A program made the position numbers and the translations under genes. A stretch of DNA of 64,000 nt from Burkholderia sp. Bp9143 (GTDB lineage Bacteria > Pseudomonadota > Gammaproteobacteria > Burkholderiales > Burkholderiaceae), in contig NZ_QTPO01000037.1 in NCBI RefSeq assembly GCF_003853645.1, positions 27,831 through 91,830 on the forward strand, written 5' to 3'. Positions 34,713 to 43,873 of the stretch are shown here, piece by piece; positions within the stretch are counted from its first letter, which is position 1; every line of letters begins with the position of its first letter. Under the pieces are notes generated by a model. The model did not search any database, had not been told where the DNA came from, and saw only the letters and a program-made list of their open reading frames with translations.

Positions 34713-36890
34713 TCAGAACGATACCGTCGTCGTCAGCGTGACGAGCCGCGGCTCGCCGACGGCGACGATCAGGTTGTTGTTGCTCGACGGATAGTAGGTC
34801 TTGTCGAGCAGGTTCTTCACGTTGAGCTGGATGCGCGTCGGGAACTTGCCGATCGTCGTCTCGTAGGCCGCGAACGCGTCGACGGTCACGTAGCCGGGCA
34901 GCGTGAAGCTGTTCGCGGTGTCGCCGGGCCGTGCGCCGACGAGCCGCGCGCCGCCGCCGAAGCGCCAGCGTCCGGGCAGGTTCGCAAGCGCCGTGTCGTA
35001 CACCGCGAACAGGCTGCCGGTGTGGCGCGCGACGTTGACGAGCGGCGTGTTGCTGTCGCGGTCGTTCGCGTTCGTGTACGCATAGCTGCCGATCAGGCTC
35101 AGGTGCCGCGTGAGCTGCCCCGCGACGTCGAGTTCGATCCCGCGCGAGCGGGCGGTGCCGATCGTCGACGTGATGTCGCCAACGGTCACGGCGACGTTGC
35201 GCTTGTCGATCTGGTAGGCCGCGAGCGTGCCGGTGATGCCGGGCTTCAGGCTGAACTTCAGGCCGGCTTCCAGCACGCGGCCGAATTCCGGCGCGAGCGG
35301 CGACGCCACATTCGACGCGACGTTTGGCTTGAACGAGCGGCTGACGTTCGCGTATGCGGTCAGCGACGGCGTGAGCGCATACGCGAGCCCGAACTGCGGC
35401 AGCCACACGTTGCCGTGCGAGCGGTCGGCGAACACGAACGGCCGTCCCATTCCCGATTCCTGCTGCCAGTCCTCCCAGCGCAGCCCGCCGGCCGCGGTGA
35501 GACGGTCGGTGATCTTCACCGAGTCCTGCACTATCATCGAATACGTATGGACCTTCGACAATGAATCGCTCTGCTTCGCGTTCACCGTGCCGCCGGGCGC
35601 GAGCAGGCCGTAGACGGGATCGTAGAGATTGAAACCCTTGGTCGCCGTGCCGCGGATCGTGTCGCCGCGGAAGCTGCGCTGCCGCTCGTATTCGCCGCCG
35701 ATGTAGAGCGCGTGGTTCATCCCCGCGAGCGTCAGGTTGCCGAGCAGGCCGAGCGTCGCGATCTGGTCGGAGTCGTTGCGCCCGAGGTTCGCATCGGACG
35801 AGCGCGACAGTGCGCCGGTCGTGCTGTTGAAGGCGGTCGCGCGGGCGATGTACTGATCGTAGCGGTCGCGGCCCCAGCCGTAGGTCGCGCGCACGCGCCA
35901 TGCGTCGGAGAAGCGGTGCTCGACGCGCGCGCGCAGCGTTTCCTGGATCCCGCTGCTCTGCGCCCACGCTTCCTCGTAGCGGCGATAGCGCAGTGCATCG
36001 TCGGGGCGGCCGTTCACGAGCACGGTGCCGCGATCGAACGGCATCGTGTAGTCGACGTACTGGTAGCTGACGTCGATCGACGTGTTCGCGTCGTGCCACG
36101 ACAGCGCGGGTGCGATCAGCGCGTTGCGCTCGCGACCGAAGCTGCGCCAGTAGCGGCTCGTGTCGTATTCGCCGGTGAGCCGGAACGCGAGCGTGCCGCC
36201 CGCGACCTGGCCCGGCTTGCCGAGCGGGCCGGTCAGGTCGAACTGCGCGCTGCTGCCGCCGTGGCTCGTGCGCGAGGCCGAGATCGAGCCGCCGAACGTG
36301 TCCTCCGGCTTGCGCGTGACGAGGTTGATCACGCCGCCCGGGTCCTGCATCCCGTACAGCAGCGAAGCCGGGCCCTTCAGCACTTCGACGCGGTCGATCG
36401 TCGCGAGATAGCTGTGCAGCACCGGCGTGCGCACGCCGTCGACGAGCACGGAGCCGTCGTTGTTCGAGCCGAAACCGCGCTTGATGAACGCGTCGCGCGT
36501 GCCGCCGAGCGTGTTGGTCTGCGTGACGCCGCTGATGTTGCCGAGCACGTCGTCGAGCGAGCGCGCCTGCTGGTCCTGCATCACGCTGCTACTGACCACG
36601 GCGACCGATTGCGGAATCTCCTTGAGCGGGCGGTCGTCGCCGCCGGCGACGCTGCTGGTGCGCGGCTGGTAGCCGACGGTCGGATCGGCGGCCGCCGATG
36701 CGTTGACGCTGATCGCCGGCAGTTCGCGTTCGGGTGACACGGGTGTGGATGTGGACGCGGCCGATGCCGCCGAGGCAGGTTCGGCATCCGCATGCGCGCC
36801 GCTCGCGACGCAAAGGGTGATCAGGGCAGGCAGGCTCGCGCGCCACGGACGCAAGGTCCGTGCGCGGCGGGGCGGTCGACGGGATGGCAT
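34713..36890 (-). CDS. TonB-dependent siderophore receptor
   Basis: 725 residues: a basic N-terminus, a signal peptide ending near GAHADA, a plug domain (about 85-215) with KEIPQSVAVVSSSVMQDQ, SLDDVLGNISGV, FIKRGF and VEVLKGPASLLYG, then a 22-strand barrel ending in TTTVSF with terminal Phe. This is the FhuA/FoxA/FpvA-like siderophore receptor layout, without an N-terminal signalling domain. No sigma factor, transporter or siderophore-synthesis gene is adjacent, so the ligand (possibly a xenosiderophore) is unknown. A Fur box lies about 90 bases upstream. It is convergent with the MFS gene. Confidence 0.92.
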   Translation of the reverse strand: MPSRRPPRRARTLRPWRASLPALITLCVASGAHADAEPASAASAASTSTPVSPERELPAISVNASAAADPTVGYQPRTSSVAGGDDRPLKEIPQSVAVVSSSVMQDQQARSLDDVLGNISGVTQTNTLGGTRDAFIKRGFGSNNDGSVLVDGVRTPVLHSYLATIDRVEVLKGPASLLYGMQDPGGVINLVTRKPEDTFGGSISASRTSHGGSSAQFDLTGPLGKPGQVAGGTLAFRLTGEYDTSRYWRSFGRERNALIAPALSWHDANTSIDVSYQYVDYTMPFDRGTVLVNGRPDDALRYRRYEEAWAQSSGIQETLRARVEHRFSDAWRVRATYGWGRDRYDQYIARATAFNSTTGALSRSSDANLGRNDSDQIATLGLLGNLTLAGMNHALYIGGEYERQRSFRGDTIRGTATKGFNLYDPVYGLLAPGGTVNAKQSDSLSKVHTYSMIVQDSVKITDRLTAAGGLRWEDWQQESGMGRPFVFADRSHGNVWLPQFGLAYALTPSLTAYANVSRSFKPNVASNVASPLAPEFGRVLEAGLKFSLKPGITGTLAAYQIDKRNVAVTVGDITSTIGTARSRGIELDVAGQLTRHLSLIGSYAYTNANDRDSNTPLVNVARHTGSLFAVYDTALANLPGRWRFGGGARLVGARPGDTANSFTLPGYVTVDAFAAYETTIGKFPTRIQLNVKNLLDKTYYPSSNNNLIVAVGEPRLVTLTTTVSF

Positions 36891-37257
36891 GAATCGATGA
36901 ATGGATGGAGTGCTAAGGATGAGGGCGCGGGCCGCGGCGCTTCACGGATTCGCCACGGCAGGACGAGCATGATATATGGAATGAGAATCGTTTGCAATTG
37001 TAATGAGGCCGATGCGGATCGTGGATCGCGATTGCCGGGCCGTCGACCGTCTGTTACGGGTAGCGGCCAAAATCAGACGCGGTGAAATTCATCGAGAGCC
37101 GGAGGCTGCACCATGCGGCGAGACCAAGCCGTTCACGGCGTTCGCGAATTTCCGTTTCAGTTGCGTGAACGCAGGTTATATCGACGTGCCGGTGGTGCCC
37201 GGGCTGAAGCTCACGCATTGCCGGCTCGCCGATTGAACGATGGGCGGTGTCCGGCGT
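36891..37257. promoter_or_regulatory. Region between the siderophore receptor and a porin
   Basis: 367 bases with no credible gene. The part nearest the receptor holds the Fur box and, around it, the local AT-rich stretch expected of the receptor promoter. Bases 37030-37257 lie behind the porin stop codon; no convincing terminator is seen there. Confidence 0.4.
36979..36997 (-). promoter_or_regulatory. Fur box of the siderophore receptor
   Basis: On the - strand the sequence reads TTGCAAACGATTCTCATTC, a good match to the 19-bp Fur consensus built of GATAAT-like hexamers. It lies 89 bases before the receptor start in an AT-rich patch. Iron-dependent repression is expected. Confidence 0.75.
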
Positions 37258-38349
37258 TCAGAACTTCTGCTGGATGCCGGCCATCACGCCGAGCTGATTC
37301 ATCCCGGTGCCGACCGTCCCGCCGGCGGCGACCGCGTTCGCGGCCAGCTGGCTGTTGAACATGTAGCCCACCGACGTATAGACGGTCGTCCGCTTCGACA
37401 GGAAATAGTTCGCGCGGCCGACGAGCAGCGTGGCATTCGTGCCTTCGCTGTTTTCGCGGCGTTGCAGGTAGCGCACGCCCTGCAGGTCGAGCGCGAGGTA
37501 GGGCGTCGCGTAGTACGTGCCGCCCGCGAACACGATGTCGGCCCGCAGGTGTTCGGCCGCCGCGAGGTTGCGGCGGATCCATCCGGCGCCCAGTTTCGCG
37601 GGGCCGATCTTCACGTAGCCGGCGACGATGTCGCGCGTGTCGGTGTACGCCGGGTTGTTCAGCGGCGCGAGCGCGCCACCGCCGCCGCGCATCACGTCGT
37701 GCGAGGCGGCCAGCCCGAAATTGCTCGCGTCATAGGCGAGCATCGCCGTGTATTGGCGGCAGGCGACGATGTCGCCGGGCACCTGTCCCGCGCAGCCCGT
37801 CGCCGACGGTCCCGCCGGCCCGGCCGCGTCGCGGCCGAAGCTGTAGGTGGCGCCGAGCGTCACGCCGTGGAACGTGCCCTTGTAGCCGATCGCGTTGTCG
37901 CTGCGCGCGTTCGGCAGATAGGAGTCGAAATCCGCCATCGAATGAATCGACGGGCCGATCACGTCGGCATTGGTCAGCACGATCATCGACATGTTCATCT
38001 GGCGGCCGAGGGTCAGCGCGCCGAAGGGGCTGTTCACGCCCACGTTTGCCTGCCGCCCGAACAGGCGCCCGCCGTAGTTCAGCGCGCCGGTGCCGGGCTG
38101 GAATCCGCTTTCGAGCACGAAGAAGGCCTGGTAGCCGCCGCCGAGATCCTCCGTGCCTCTCAGGCCCCACCGTGACGGCACTTCGCCCGTCAGCGTCGGC
38201 ATCCCGGTGAACGACCCGCCGTGCGCGGCGTTGTTGTAGTAGGACACGCCGGTATCGATGATCCCGTACAGCGTGACGCTGCTTTGCGCACAGGCCGGTT
38301 CGGCCAGCGCCATCGCCGTCGCGAGTGCGACGCACGTTTTCGTTTTCAT
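37258..38349 (-). CDS. Porin (Burkholderia type), end of the aromatic demethylation operon
   Basis: 363 residues: a signal peptide ending in PACA, then QSSVTLYGIIDTGVSYYNN, SRWGLRGTEDLGGGYQAFFVLE and RLFGRQANVG as in general Burkholderia porins, and a C-terminal VMAGIQQKF. ATG 38349 with GGAGA upstream was chosen; four codons earlier is another start. It follows the aromatic-acid carrier by about 100 bases on the same strand, so it probably supports outer-membrane entry of the aromatic substrate. No terminator is evident. Confidence 0.88.
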   Translation of the reverse strand: MKTKTCVALATAMALAEPACAQSSVTLYGIIDTGVSYYNNAAHGGSFTGMPTLTGEVPSRWGLRGTEDLGGGYQAFFVLESGFQPGTGALNYGGRLFGRQANVGVNSPFGALTLGRQMNMSMIVLTNADVIGPSIHSMADFDSYLPNARSDNAIGYKGTFHGVTLGATYSFGRDAAGPAGPSATGCAGQVPGDIVACRQYTAMLAYDASNFGLAASHDVMRGGGGALAPLNNPAYTDTRDIVAGYVKIGPAKLGAGWIRRNLAAAEHLRADIVFAGGTYYATPYLALDLQGVRYLQRRENSEGTNATLLVGRANYFLSKRTTVYTSVGYMFNSQLAANAVAAGGTVGTGMNQLGVMAGIQQKF

Positions 38350-38450
38350 TGCTGTCTCCAAACAGTATGTAGATATGCTTATGGATTTTTTTTATTCCCC
38401 GGACATGTCCGGGATGCCGACGGGTATCGGCGGGGCTGCGGTGTCGTGCG

Positions 38451-39794
38451 TTACGACATCGCCGGGTCGCGTTGCCGGTGCGGTGCCGCGTTACGCGTAC
38501 CCACCACGGCGACGGCGATCGCGGCGCCGGCCATCGGCACGAGGAACGCGAGATAGAGATGGGACACGGACCAGCCGTCGTCCAGCAGCGCGCCGACCGT
38601 CATCGGAGACAGGATCGCGCCGAGGCGGCCGATGCCGACCGCGAGACCGATGCCGGTCGTGCGAATCTCGGCGGGATAGGGCGTCGGCGACAGCGCATAC
38701 ATGCCGGCCACGCACGCATTGATCACGGCACCGAGGAACACCGCAACCGTCATCCCGATGCCGAGCGAGCCGGTGTTTACACCGAACACGACCATCAGCG
38801 CGCCGCCGAGCAGCAGCGTCGCGCCCAGCAGGTTGCGCAGGCCGACCCGCGTCGACAGCAGGCTGAACAGCGACGCGCCCGCGATGCCGCCGAGATTGAG
38901 CAGCACACCGCCGGTCACGCCCTGCGATGCCGACAGTCCGGCCTGGACCAGCAGCTTCGGCGTCCAGCTCACGACGAAGTAGAAACTGCCCATCACGAGA
39001 AAGAACGCGATCCACAGCGCGATCGTGCGGCGCGTGAGCGGTGCGCGCAGCACGGCCGTCCAGCTCGACGCGGGGCTCGCCGTGTCGATGGGCGCAGTCG
39101 CCGCCGGCAATGCATCGATCGGCGCGCGCTTCATTCTCGCGAGGATGCGATTGATATTCTGCAGCGCGTTGTCCGGACGCCGCGCCAGCAGGAAGTCGAG
39201 CGATTCCGGCAGCAGCGCGAGCACCATCGGGATCGACATCAAGGTGAGGACGCCGCCGAACGCGAACACGCTGCGCCATCCCCACGTCGACAGCAGGTAA
39301 CCGGCGATGACACCGCCCGCGGTGGCGCCGATCGCATAGCCGGTCGACTGCATGCCGATCGCGGCGCTGCGCCACTTGTTCGATGCATACTCGCCGCTGA
39401 TCACGGTCAGGCTCGCCAGCATGCCGCCGATGCCGAGCCCCGTGTAGGCACGCGCGACCGCGAGTTGCAGCGTACTGTGCGTGGCCGCGCAGGCCAGCAT
39501 CCCGGTCGAGATCACGGCGAGGCAGAGCAGGATGATGCGGCGGCGGCCGACGCGGTCGGCCAGCGGCGCGATCAGCACCGAACCGATCCCCATGCCGGCC
39601 AGCCCGGCGCTCAGCAGCAGGCCGATTTCCTTGCCGCTCAGTTTCCACTCGGCCGCCAGGTGCGGCGCGGCAAACGCGATGGCCAGGACGTCGAAGCCAT
39701 CGAGCATGTTCAGCACGACGCAGGCCGTGACCGCCATCGTCTGGAATGCGCTCATGGGGGATTCGTCGATCGTATTGCGGATATTTGCGCTCAC
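38451..39794 (-). CDS. MFS aromatic-acid:H+ symporter (AAHS family)
   Basis: 447 residues with 12 membrane segments. NMLDGFDVLAIAFAAPHL in helix 1, PLADRVGRRRIILLC in loop 2-3 and TPYPAEIRTTGIG near helix 11 are AAHS signatures (PcaK, BenK, VanK). It probably imports vanillate or a related methoxy-aromatic acid. GTG 39794 is preceded by AAGGA; the frame is open 12 codons further upstream without a better site. It follows the second Rieske oxygenase on the same strand after a 167-base gap. Confidence 0.85.
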   Translation of the reverse strand: MSANIRNTIDESPMSAFQTMAVTACVVLNMLDGFDVLAIAFAAPHLAAEWKLSGKEIGLLLSAGLAGMGIGSVLIAPLADRVGRRRIILLCLAVISTGMLACAATHSTLQLAVARAYTGLGIGGMLASLTVISGEYASNKWRSAAIGMQSTGYAIGATAGGVIAGYLLSTWGWRSVFAFGGVLTLMSIPMVLALLPESLDFLLARRPDNALQNINRILARMKRAPIDALPAATAPIDTASPASSWTAVLRAPLTRRTIALWIAFFLVMGSFYFVVSWTPKLLVQAGLSASQGVTGGVLLNLGGIAGASLFSLLSTRVGLRNLLGATLLLGGALMVVFGVNTGSLGIGMTVAVFLGAVINACVAGMYALSPTPYPAEIRTTGIGLAVGIGRLGAILSPMTVGALLDDGWSVSHLYLAFLVPMAGAAIAVAVVGTRNAAPHRQRDPAMS

Positions 39795-39961
39795 GTCAAA
39801 GATCCTTCGTAAAGTAGTATGACTAATCAATTGGGATTGTCTCGAGGCCGGCGATAGCGAATGAGACGAATGCGAAAGCGAATGCGTGCGCTGACGGGCA
39901 ACCCGGGGAGCGGGATCACCCGCCGCGACCGGCTAGCGTCGTTCGCGCGCCGGCGCGAGGG

Positions 39962-41023
39962 TTACGCGGGTTCGGGTTGCAGCAGCAGCCGCTCGATCAC
40001 GCGCCGCGCGCGGTTAGGGCCCGCGTCGACATGAATGTCGATCTGGCGGCTGTCCGGAAACCGCAGCTGATTCCGGTATTGCGCTTCGATCACGGTCTTG
40101 TCCTCGTCGAACGTCGCCGCGGATTGCTCGATGACCGTCCGCGCGACGCGTTCGACGTCGTGTTGCGGATTGGTCGCGACGGTCCAGAAGTAGTGCGTCG
40201 TGGTGTCCGTCTCGGGCGTGATGCCGTGGAAGCCGCGCATGTGAAAGCCGCCGCGCGCCGGATCGAGCAGGTCGCCGGTGCCGGCGTCCATCGCGCCGGT
40301 CCAGATCCGGATGTGCGACACGTGGAATTCGATTTCCTGCCAGCGGTCGACGCGGCCCGCGAACGGCCAGGCAGCCGTGTAGGTCGGCGGCGGGTCGGAA
40401 TCGGGCATCCGGCGGACCAGCGTTACCGTGTCGCCGTCGCTGCTGACGCGGGTGTCCGCGCCCATGTGCAGCGGCGCGTTGCCGCCGATCGTTTTCAGGT
40501 GGACATAGCCGAGGTGGCTCAGGTCCATCAGGTTGTCGTGAATCAGCTGATACGGCGCGTCGTAATGGTAGTGGCCGCCGCCGAACCGGTATTGCGGATC
40601 CGTGTGGAACGTATAGCGCGGCGGCGCGCAGGTCGGTTGGGCGTGCGCGTCGGCGCCGATCCAGATCCACACGATCGCGTCCTGTTCCTGCACCGGATAC
40701 GACGAGACACACGCCTTCGCCGGAATCCGGTCCTGGCCGGGAATCTCCACGCAGGCGCCGCCGCGATCGAACAGCAGCCCGTGATAGCCGCAGCGCAGGC
40801 CGCGCGCTTCGAGCGAACCGCACGACAGCGGCAGCGACTTGTGGCAGCAGCGATCCTCCAGCGCGCCGACTTCCCCGGACGGCAGGCGGAACAGGACGAC
40901 CGGGCGGCCGAGCAGCGTGCGGGCGACGGGTGTGTCCGTCAGTTCGGATGACAGGGCGGCGACCCACCATCGGTCGAGTGGAAATTTAGTAGTATTGATG
41001 GGTGGCCGGGCGTGATGCTCCAT
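39962..41023 (-). CDS. Second Rieske aromatic O-demethylase-type oxygenase
   Basis: 353 residues. The Rieske [2Fe-2S] motif is CCHKSLPLS (Cys-x-His) followed by CGYHG (Cys-x2-His), and the mononuclear iron site is NLMDLSHLGYVH. The C-terminal domain fits the VanA / PobA-like demethylase group, but the sequence is clearly distinct from the adjacent VanA (shorter N-terminus, CCHKS instead of CPHRG). It has no reductase of its own and presumably uses the VanB encoded just upstream. The substrate is unknown: another methoxybenzoate or a ring hydroxylation are possible. Third gene of the operon. Confidence 0.85.
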   Translation of the reverse strand: MEHHARPPINTTKFPLDRWWVAALSSELTDTPVARTLLGRPVVLFRLPSGEVGALEDRCCHKSLPLSCGSLEARGLRCGYHGLLFDRGGACVEIPGQDRIPAKACVSSYPVQEQDAIVWIWIGADAHAQPTCAPPRYTFHTDPQYRFGGGHYHYDAPYQLIHDNLMDLSHLGYVHLKTIGGNAPLHMGADTRVSSDGDTVTLVRRMPDSDPPPTYTAAWPFAGRVDRWQEIEFHVSHIRIWTGAMDAGTGDLLDPARGGFHMRGFHGITPETDTTTHYFWTVATNPQHDVERVARTVIEQSAATFDEDKTVIEAQYRNQLRFPDSRQIDIHVDAGPNRARRVIERLLLQPEPA

Positions 41024-41071
41024 TGATCGTCTCCAGAATTGTGGTTGGCCGCCGCGTGTCGGGCGGTCCGT

Positions 41072-42037
41072 CTACAGATCGAGTACCAGCAGGTCGCTTC
41101 GCGATCGCGAGCAGCACGGCATGAACTGGTCGCCGGCCGCTTGTTCCGCTTCCGTCAGATACGAATCGCGATGATCGGGCTCGCCTTCGAGCACGCGTGT
41201 CACGCAGGTGCCGCATACGCCTTGCTCGCACGACGTCAGCACGTCGACGCCGTTGGCCGCCAGCGCCGCGATGACCGTGCATTCGGCCGGCACGTCGATC
41301 ACCTTGCCGCTGCTCGCGATCCGGACCTGGAACGCGCGATCGGTCGCCGACGATTCGACCGCGCCGCCGAAGAACTCGTAGTGCAGCCGCGCTTCGGCCC
41401 AGTTGCGCTCGCGCGCGGCGCTCAGCACCGCATCCATGAAGCCGCGCGGGCCGCATACGTACAGATGCGTGCCTTCAGGCGCGGTGGCGAGCACCGAGGC
41501 CAGGTCGAAGCGTTGCGTGGGGTCGCCGTCGTCGACGTGGAAGCGGGCGCGATCATGGAACCCGGCCGCGTTGATCCGCTCGACGAAGGCCATGCGGTCG
41601 GTCGAGCGTGCGCAGTAGTGCATGTCGAATGGCATGCCGGACGAGAACAGCCGTTCCGCCATGCAGAGAATCGGCGTGACGCCGATCCCGCCGGCGAGCA
41701 ACAGGTGGTGCGGTGCGTCGGGGGCGAGCGGAAACTGATTGCGTGGCGTGCCGATCCGCACGGTGTCGCCTTGCCGGACTTCGTCGTGAATCGCGCGCGA
41801 CCCGCCGCGACCTTCGGCATCGCGCAGCACCGCGATCTGATAGCGATCGCCGTGCTCCGGGTGGTTGCACAGCGAATACTGGCGCACGAGCCCGCCCGGC
41901 AAATGCACGTCGATATGCGCGCCGGCGTCGAAGCGCGGCAACGGCGAACCGTCGTCGCTGACGAATTCGAAGCCGCAGATGTCGCGCGCCTCCTGCCACT
42001 TGCGGGCCACCCGGACCGTCAGCGTCGCGGCGCTCAT
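41072..42037 (-). CDS. vanB: Vanillate O-demethylase reductase subunit (VanB-like)
   Basis: 321 residues. Domains in order: FMN-binding ferredoxin-reductase domain (RQYSLCN), NAD-binding domain (LLLAGGIGVTPILCMAE and YVCGPRGFMDAV), and a C-terminal plant-type [2Fe-2S] ferredoxin (CEQGVCGTC with a distant Cys in FMPCCSR). It transfers electrons from NADH to the oxygenase. AAGGAGG precedes ATG 42037; the start overlaps the vanA stop (ATGA), so expression is coupled. It may serve both the VanA and the second Rieske protein. Confidence 0.92.
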   Translation of the reverse strand: MSAATLTVRVARKWQEARDICGFEFVSDDGSPLPRFDAGAHIDVHLPGGLVRQYSLCNHPEHGDRYQIAVLRDAEGRGGSRAIHDEVRQGDTVRIGTPRNQFPLAPDAPHHLLLAGGIGVTPILCMAERLFSSGMPFDMHYCARSTDRMAFVERINAAGFHDRARFHVDDGDPTQRFDLASVLATAPEGTHLYVCGPRGFMDAVLSAARERNWAEARLHYEFFGGAVESSATDRAFQVRIASSGKVIDVPAECTVIAALAANGVDVLTSCEQGVCGTCVTRVLEGEPDHRDSYLTEAEQAAGDQFMPCCSRSRSDLLVLDL

Positions 42038-43113
42038 GACGCCTCCTTGATCTGCGCGACCGGAATCACGGGCCGCTGCGGGCTCGACGCGTTTTCGTCG
42101 GCGAGCAGTCGCTCGATCACCTTGCGCGACAGCACGCCGCCGGCGTCGATGTTGAGCTTCAGCAGCTTGCGGTCCGGCCACTGCTCGAGGTTGCGCTGCT
42201 GGCGCTCGAGCATCTCGAGATCCTCGGCGAAGATCTTGCCCTGGCCTTCGCGAATCTCGGCGGTCAGCGCGTGATCGTCGGGCCGGAAGTTGCGCGCCAT
42301 CCCCCAGAAGTACCAGATCGAGGTGTCCGTCTCGGGCGTGATGAAGTCGACCACGATCGACGACGCCTTCACGTCGGCCGGCGCGTCGTAGCCGCCGTGG
42401 CCCGCATGCGCGACGCCCACTTCGATCATCACGTGGCTCGGCGGCGTGAAACGGCAGATCTGCCAGCGGTCGACCGGCACGTCGTCGGCCAGCCCGTTGC
42501 CGCGCAGCGCCATCTGCCAGAACGGCGGCGGCATCACGTTCTCCATGAAGCGGCTGGTGACGACTTCGTCGCCGTTGCTGGCCGTCTTCGGCGGCGCTTC
42601 GTCGATTTCCTTCTGGCCGATGCTCGTCGCATGCACGTAGGTCTCGTGCGTGAGGTCCATCAGGTTGTCGATCATCAGCCGGTAGTCGCAACGGATGTGA
42701 TACAGGCCGCCGCCGTGCGCCCAGGCCGGATCTTCGGCCCACTGCAGCGCGGGCAGCCTGGCTGGATCGGCTTCGGACGCATCGCCCGGCCAGACCCACA
42801 CGAATCCGTAGCGCTCGACCACGGGGAAGCTGCGGATGGGCGGGAAGCCGCCGACGCGCTGGCCCGGCATGCCGGTCGCCTTGCCGTTGCAGCCCATTTC
42901 CAGCCCGTGATAGCCGCACACGAGCACGCCGTCGCGCACGAACCCCAGTGACAGCGGCGCGCCGCGGTGCGGGCAGAAATCCTCGAGCGCGGCGACCTGG
43001 CCGTCCGCCGCGCGGTAGAACACCATCGACTCGTTGCAAATCTTGCGGCCCAGCGGCTTGCCGTCGATTTCATCGGGCGTGCACGCCACATACCAAGCGT
43101 TCTTGAGAAACAC
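42034..43113 (-). CDS. vanA: Vanillate O-demethylase oxygenase subunit (VanA-like)
   Basis: 359 residues. Rieske motif CPHRGAPLS with CGYHG, and the mononuclear iron site DNLMDLTHETYVH. The N-terminus VFLKNAWYVACTPDEI and KPLGRKICNE match VanA closely. The start is set at GTG 43113: AAGGAG lies 9 bases before it, and VanA proteins usually begin with this Phe-x-Lys-Asn-Ala-Trp block; the ATG at 43131 has no ribosome-binding site and in fact supplies the AAGGAG. It demethylates vanillate to protocatechuate plus formaldehyde. First gene of the operon, under the MarR regulator. Confidence 0.9.
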   Translation of the reverse strand: MFLKNAWYVACTPDEIDGKPLGRKICNESMVFYRAADGQVAALEDFCPHRGAPLSLGFVRDGVLVCGYHGLEMGCNGKATGMPGQRVGGFPPIRSFPVVERYGFVWVWPGDASEADPARLPALQWAEDPAWAHGGGLYHIRCDYRLMIDNLMDLTHETYVHATSIGQKEIDEAPPKTASNGDEVVTSRFMENVMPPPFWQMALRGNGLADDVPVDRWQICRFTPPSHVMIEVGVAHAGHGGYDAPADVKASSIVVDFITPETDTSIWYFWGMARNFRPDDHALTAEIREGQGKIFAEDLEMLERQQRNLEQWPDRKLLKLNIDAGGVLSRKVIERLLADENASSPQRPVIPVAQIKEAS

Positions 43114-43166
43114 GTTCGTCGTCTCCTTCATGTCGATGCCGCCGGCACGCGGCAGTTCTTCATTCC

Positions 43167-43202
43167 GTGTACTGAATGAGATTCAGTGTACTAATTGAGA
43201 TT
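43167..43202. promoter_or_regulatory. MarR-type operator in the vanA/marR intergenic region
   Basis: ACTGAAT-GAG-ATTCAGT (43171-43187) is a perfect inverted repeat with 7-bp arms. In addition, GTGTACTGAATGAGATT (43167-43183) recurs as GTGTACTAATTGAGATT (43186-43202), a 19-base period. Together these would let two MarR dimers bind side by side over the divergent promoters. Confidence 0.65.
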
Positions 43203-43311
43203 GGCTCGGGCAAGGCGAGCGGTATACTGGTTTTCCCGGGAAATGGCGCGACGCAGCGCCATGCCGTCGGCGCACGCAACGGCGTGCGCCGCCTACGTCA
43301 TCGACTCATTC

Positions 43312-43800
43312 ATGGAAAAAACGAATCCCGCCGACGCGCCGGCTTTCCCGCTCGACCTGTACGACGAACCCGGACACCTGATCCGGCGCGCGCACCAGAT
43401 CGCGGTCGCGATGTTCTACGAGAAGCTGGGCCGGGACGTGACGCCGGTGCAGTACGCGGTCCTGCGGATGCTCTACGAGTGCCCGGGGCTCGATCAGGTG
43501 ACGCTCGCGCAGCGAGTCGCGCTCGACACGTCGACGACCGCGGACCTCGCGGTCCGGCTCGAGGCGAAAGGATTGATCGTCCGCGAAGTGCTGCCGCGGC
43601 GTCAGCGGCGCCTGCTGCTGACGCCGGCGGGCGTGGCGCTTCTCACGCACCTGATTCCGTCGGTGAAGGAGCTGCGTGCCGGCCTGTTCGACGGCATGGG
43701 CGAGGAGGACTCGCAGGAACTGATGCGCCTGTTGCGCAAGTTCGTCCATCTGAACAACGAGCAGAGCCGCGCGCCGCTGCGGATCGGCGAGGCGTCGTAG
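43312..43800 (+). CDS. MarR-family regulator of the aromatic demethylation operon
   Basis: 162 residues with a central winged helix (about 40-105): VTPVQYAVLRMLYECPGLDQ, VTLAQRVALDTSTTADLAVRLE and the wing VREVLPRRQRRLLLT. Long helices at both ends make the dimer interface. It is divergent from vanA, with a perfect inverted repeat between them, so it is the probable repressor, released by an aromatic acid. Classic van operons use a GntR-type VanR instead. ATG 43312 was chosen because upstream codons overlap the operator region. Confidence 0.87.
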   Translation: MEKTNPADAPAFPLDLYDEPGHLIRRAHQIAVAMFYEKLGRDVTPVQYAVLRMLYECPGLDQVTLAQRVALDTSTTADLAVRLEAKGLIVREVLPRRQRRLLLTPAGVALLTHLIPSVKELRAGLFDGMGEEDSQELMRLLRKFVHLNNEQSRAPLRIGEAS

Positions 43801-43873
43801 CGGTTGAATGCCGCGCGATGGAGGCGGTGATGGATGCGGCCAGGCGCCAGGCGCGTTGCGCCGCCTGCCGGCA

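Noticed and set aside
39795..39961. The 167-base gap between the AAHS carrier and the second Rieske gene as an operon boundary
   Set aside because: No terminator-like hairpin or operator was seen, so the genes are kept as one probable operon, with an internal promoter possible.
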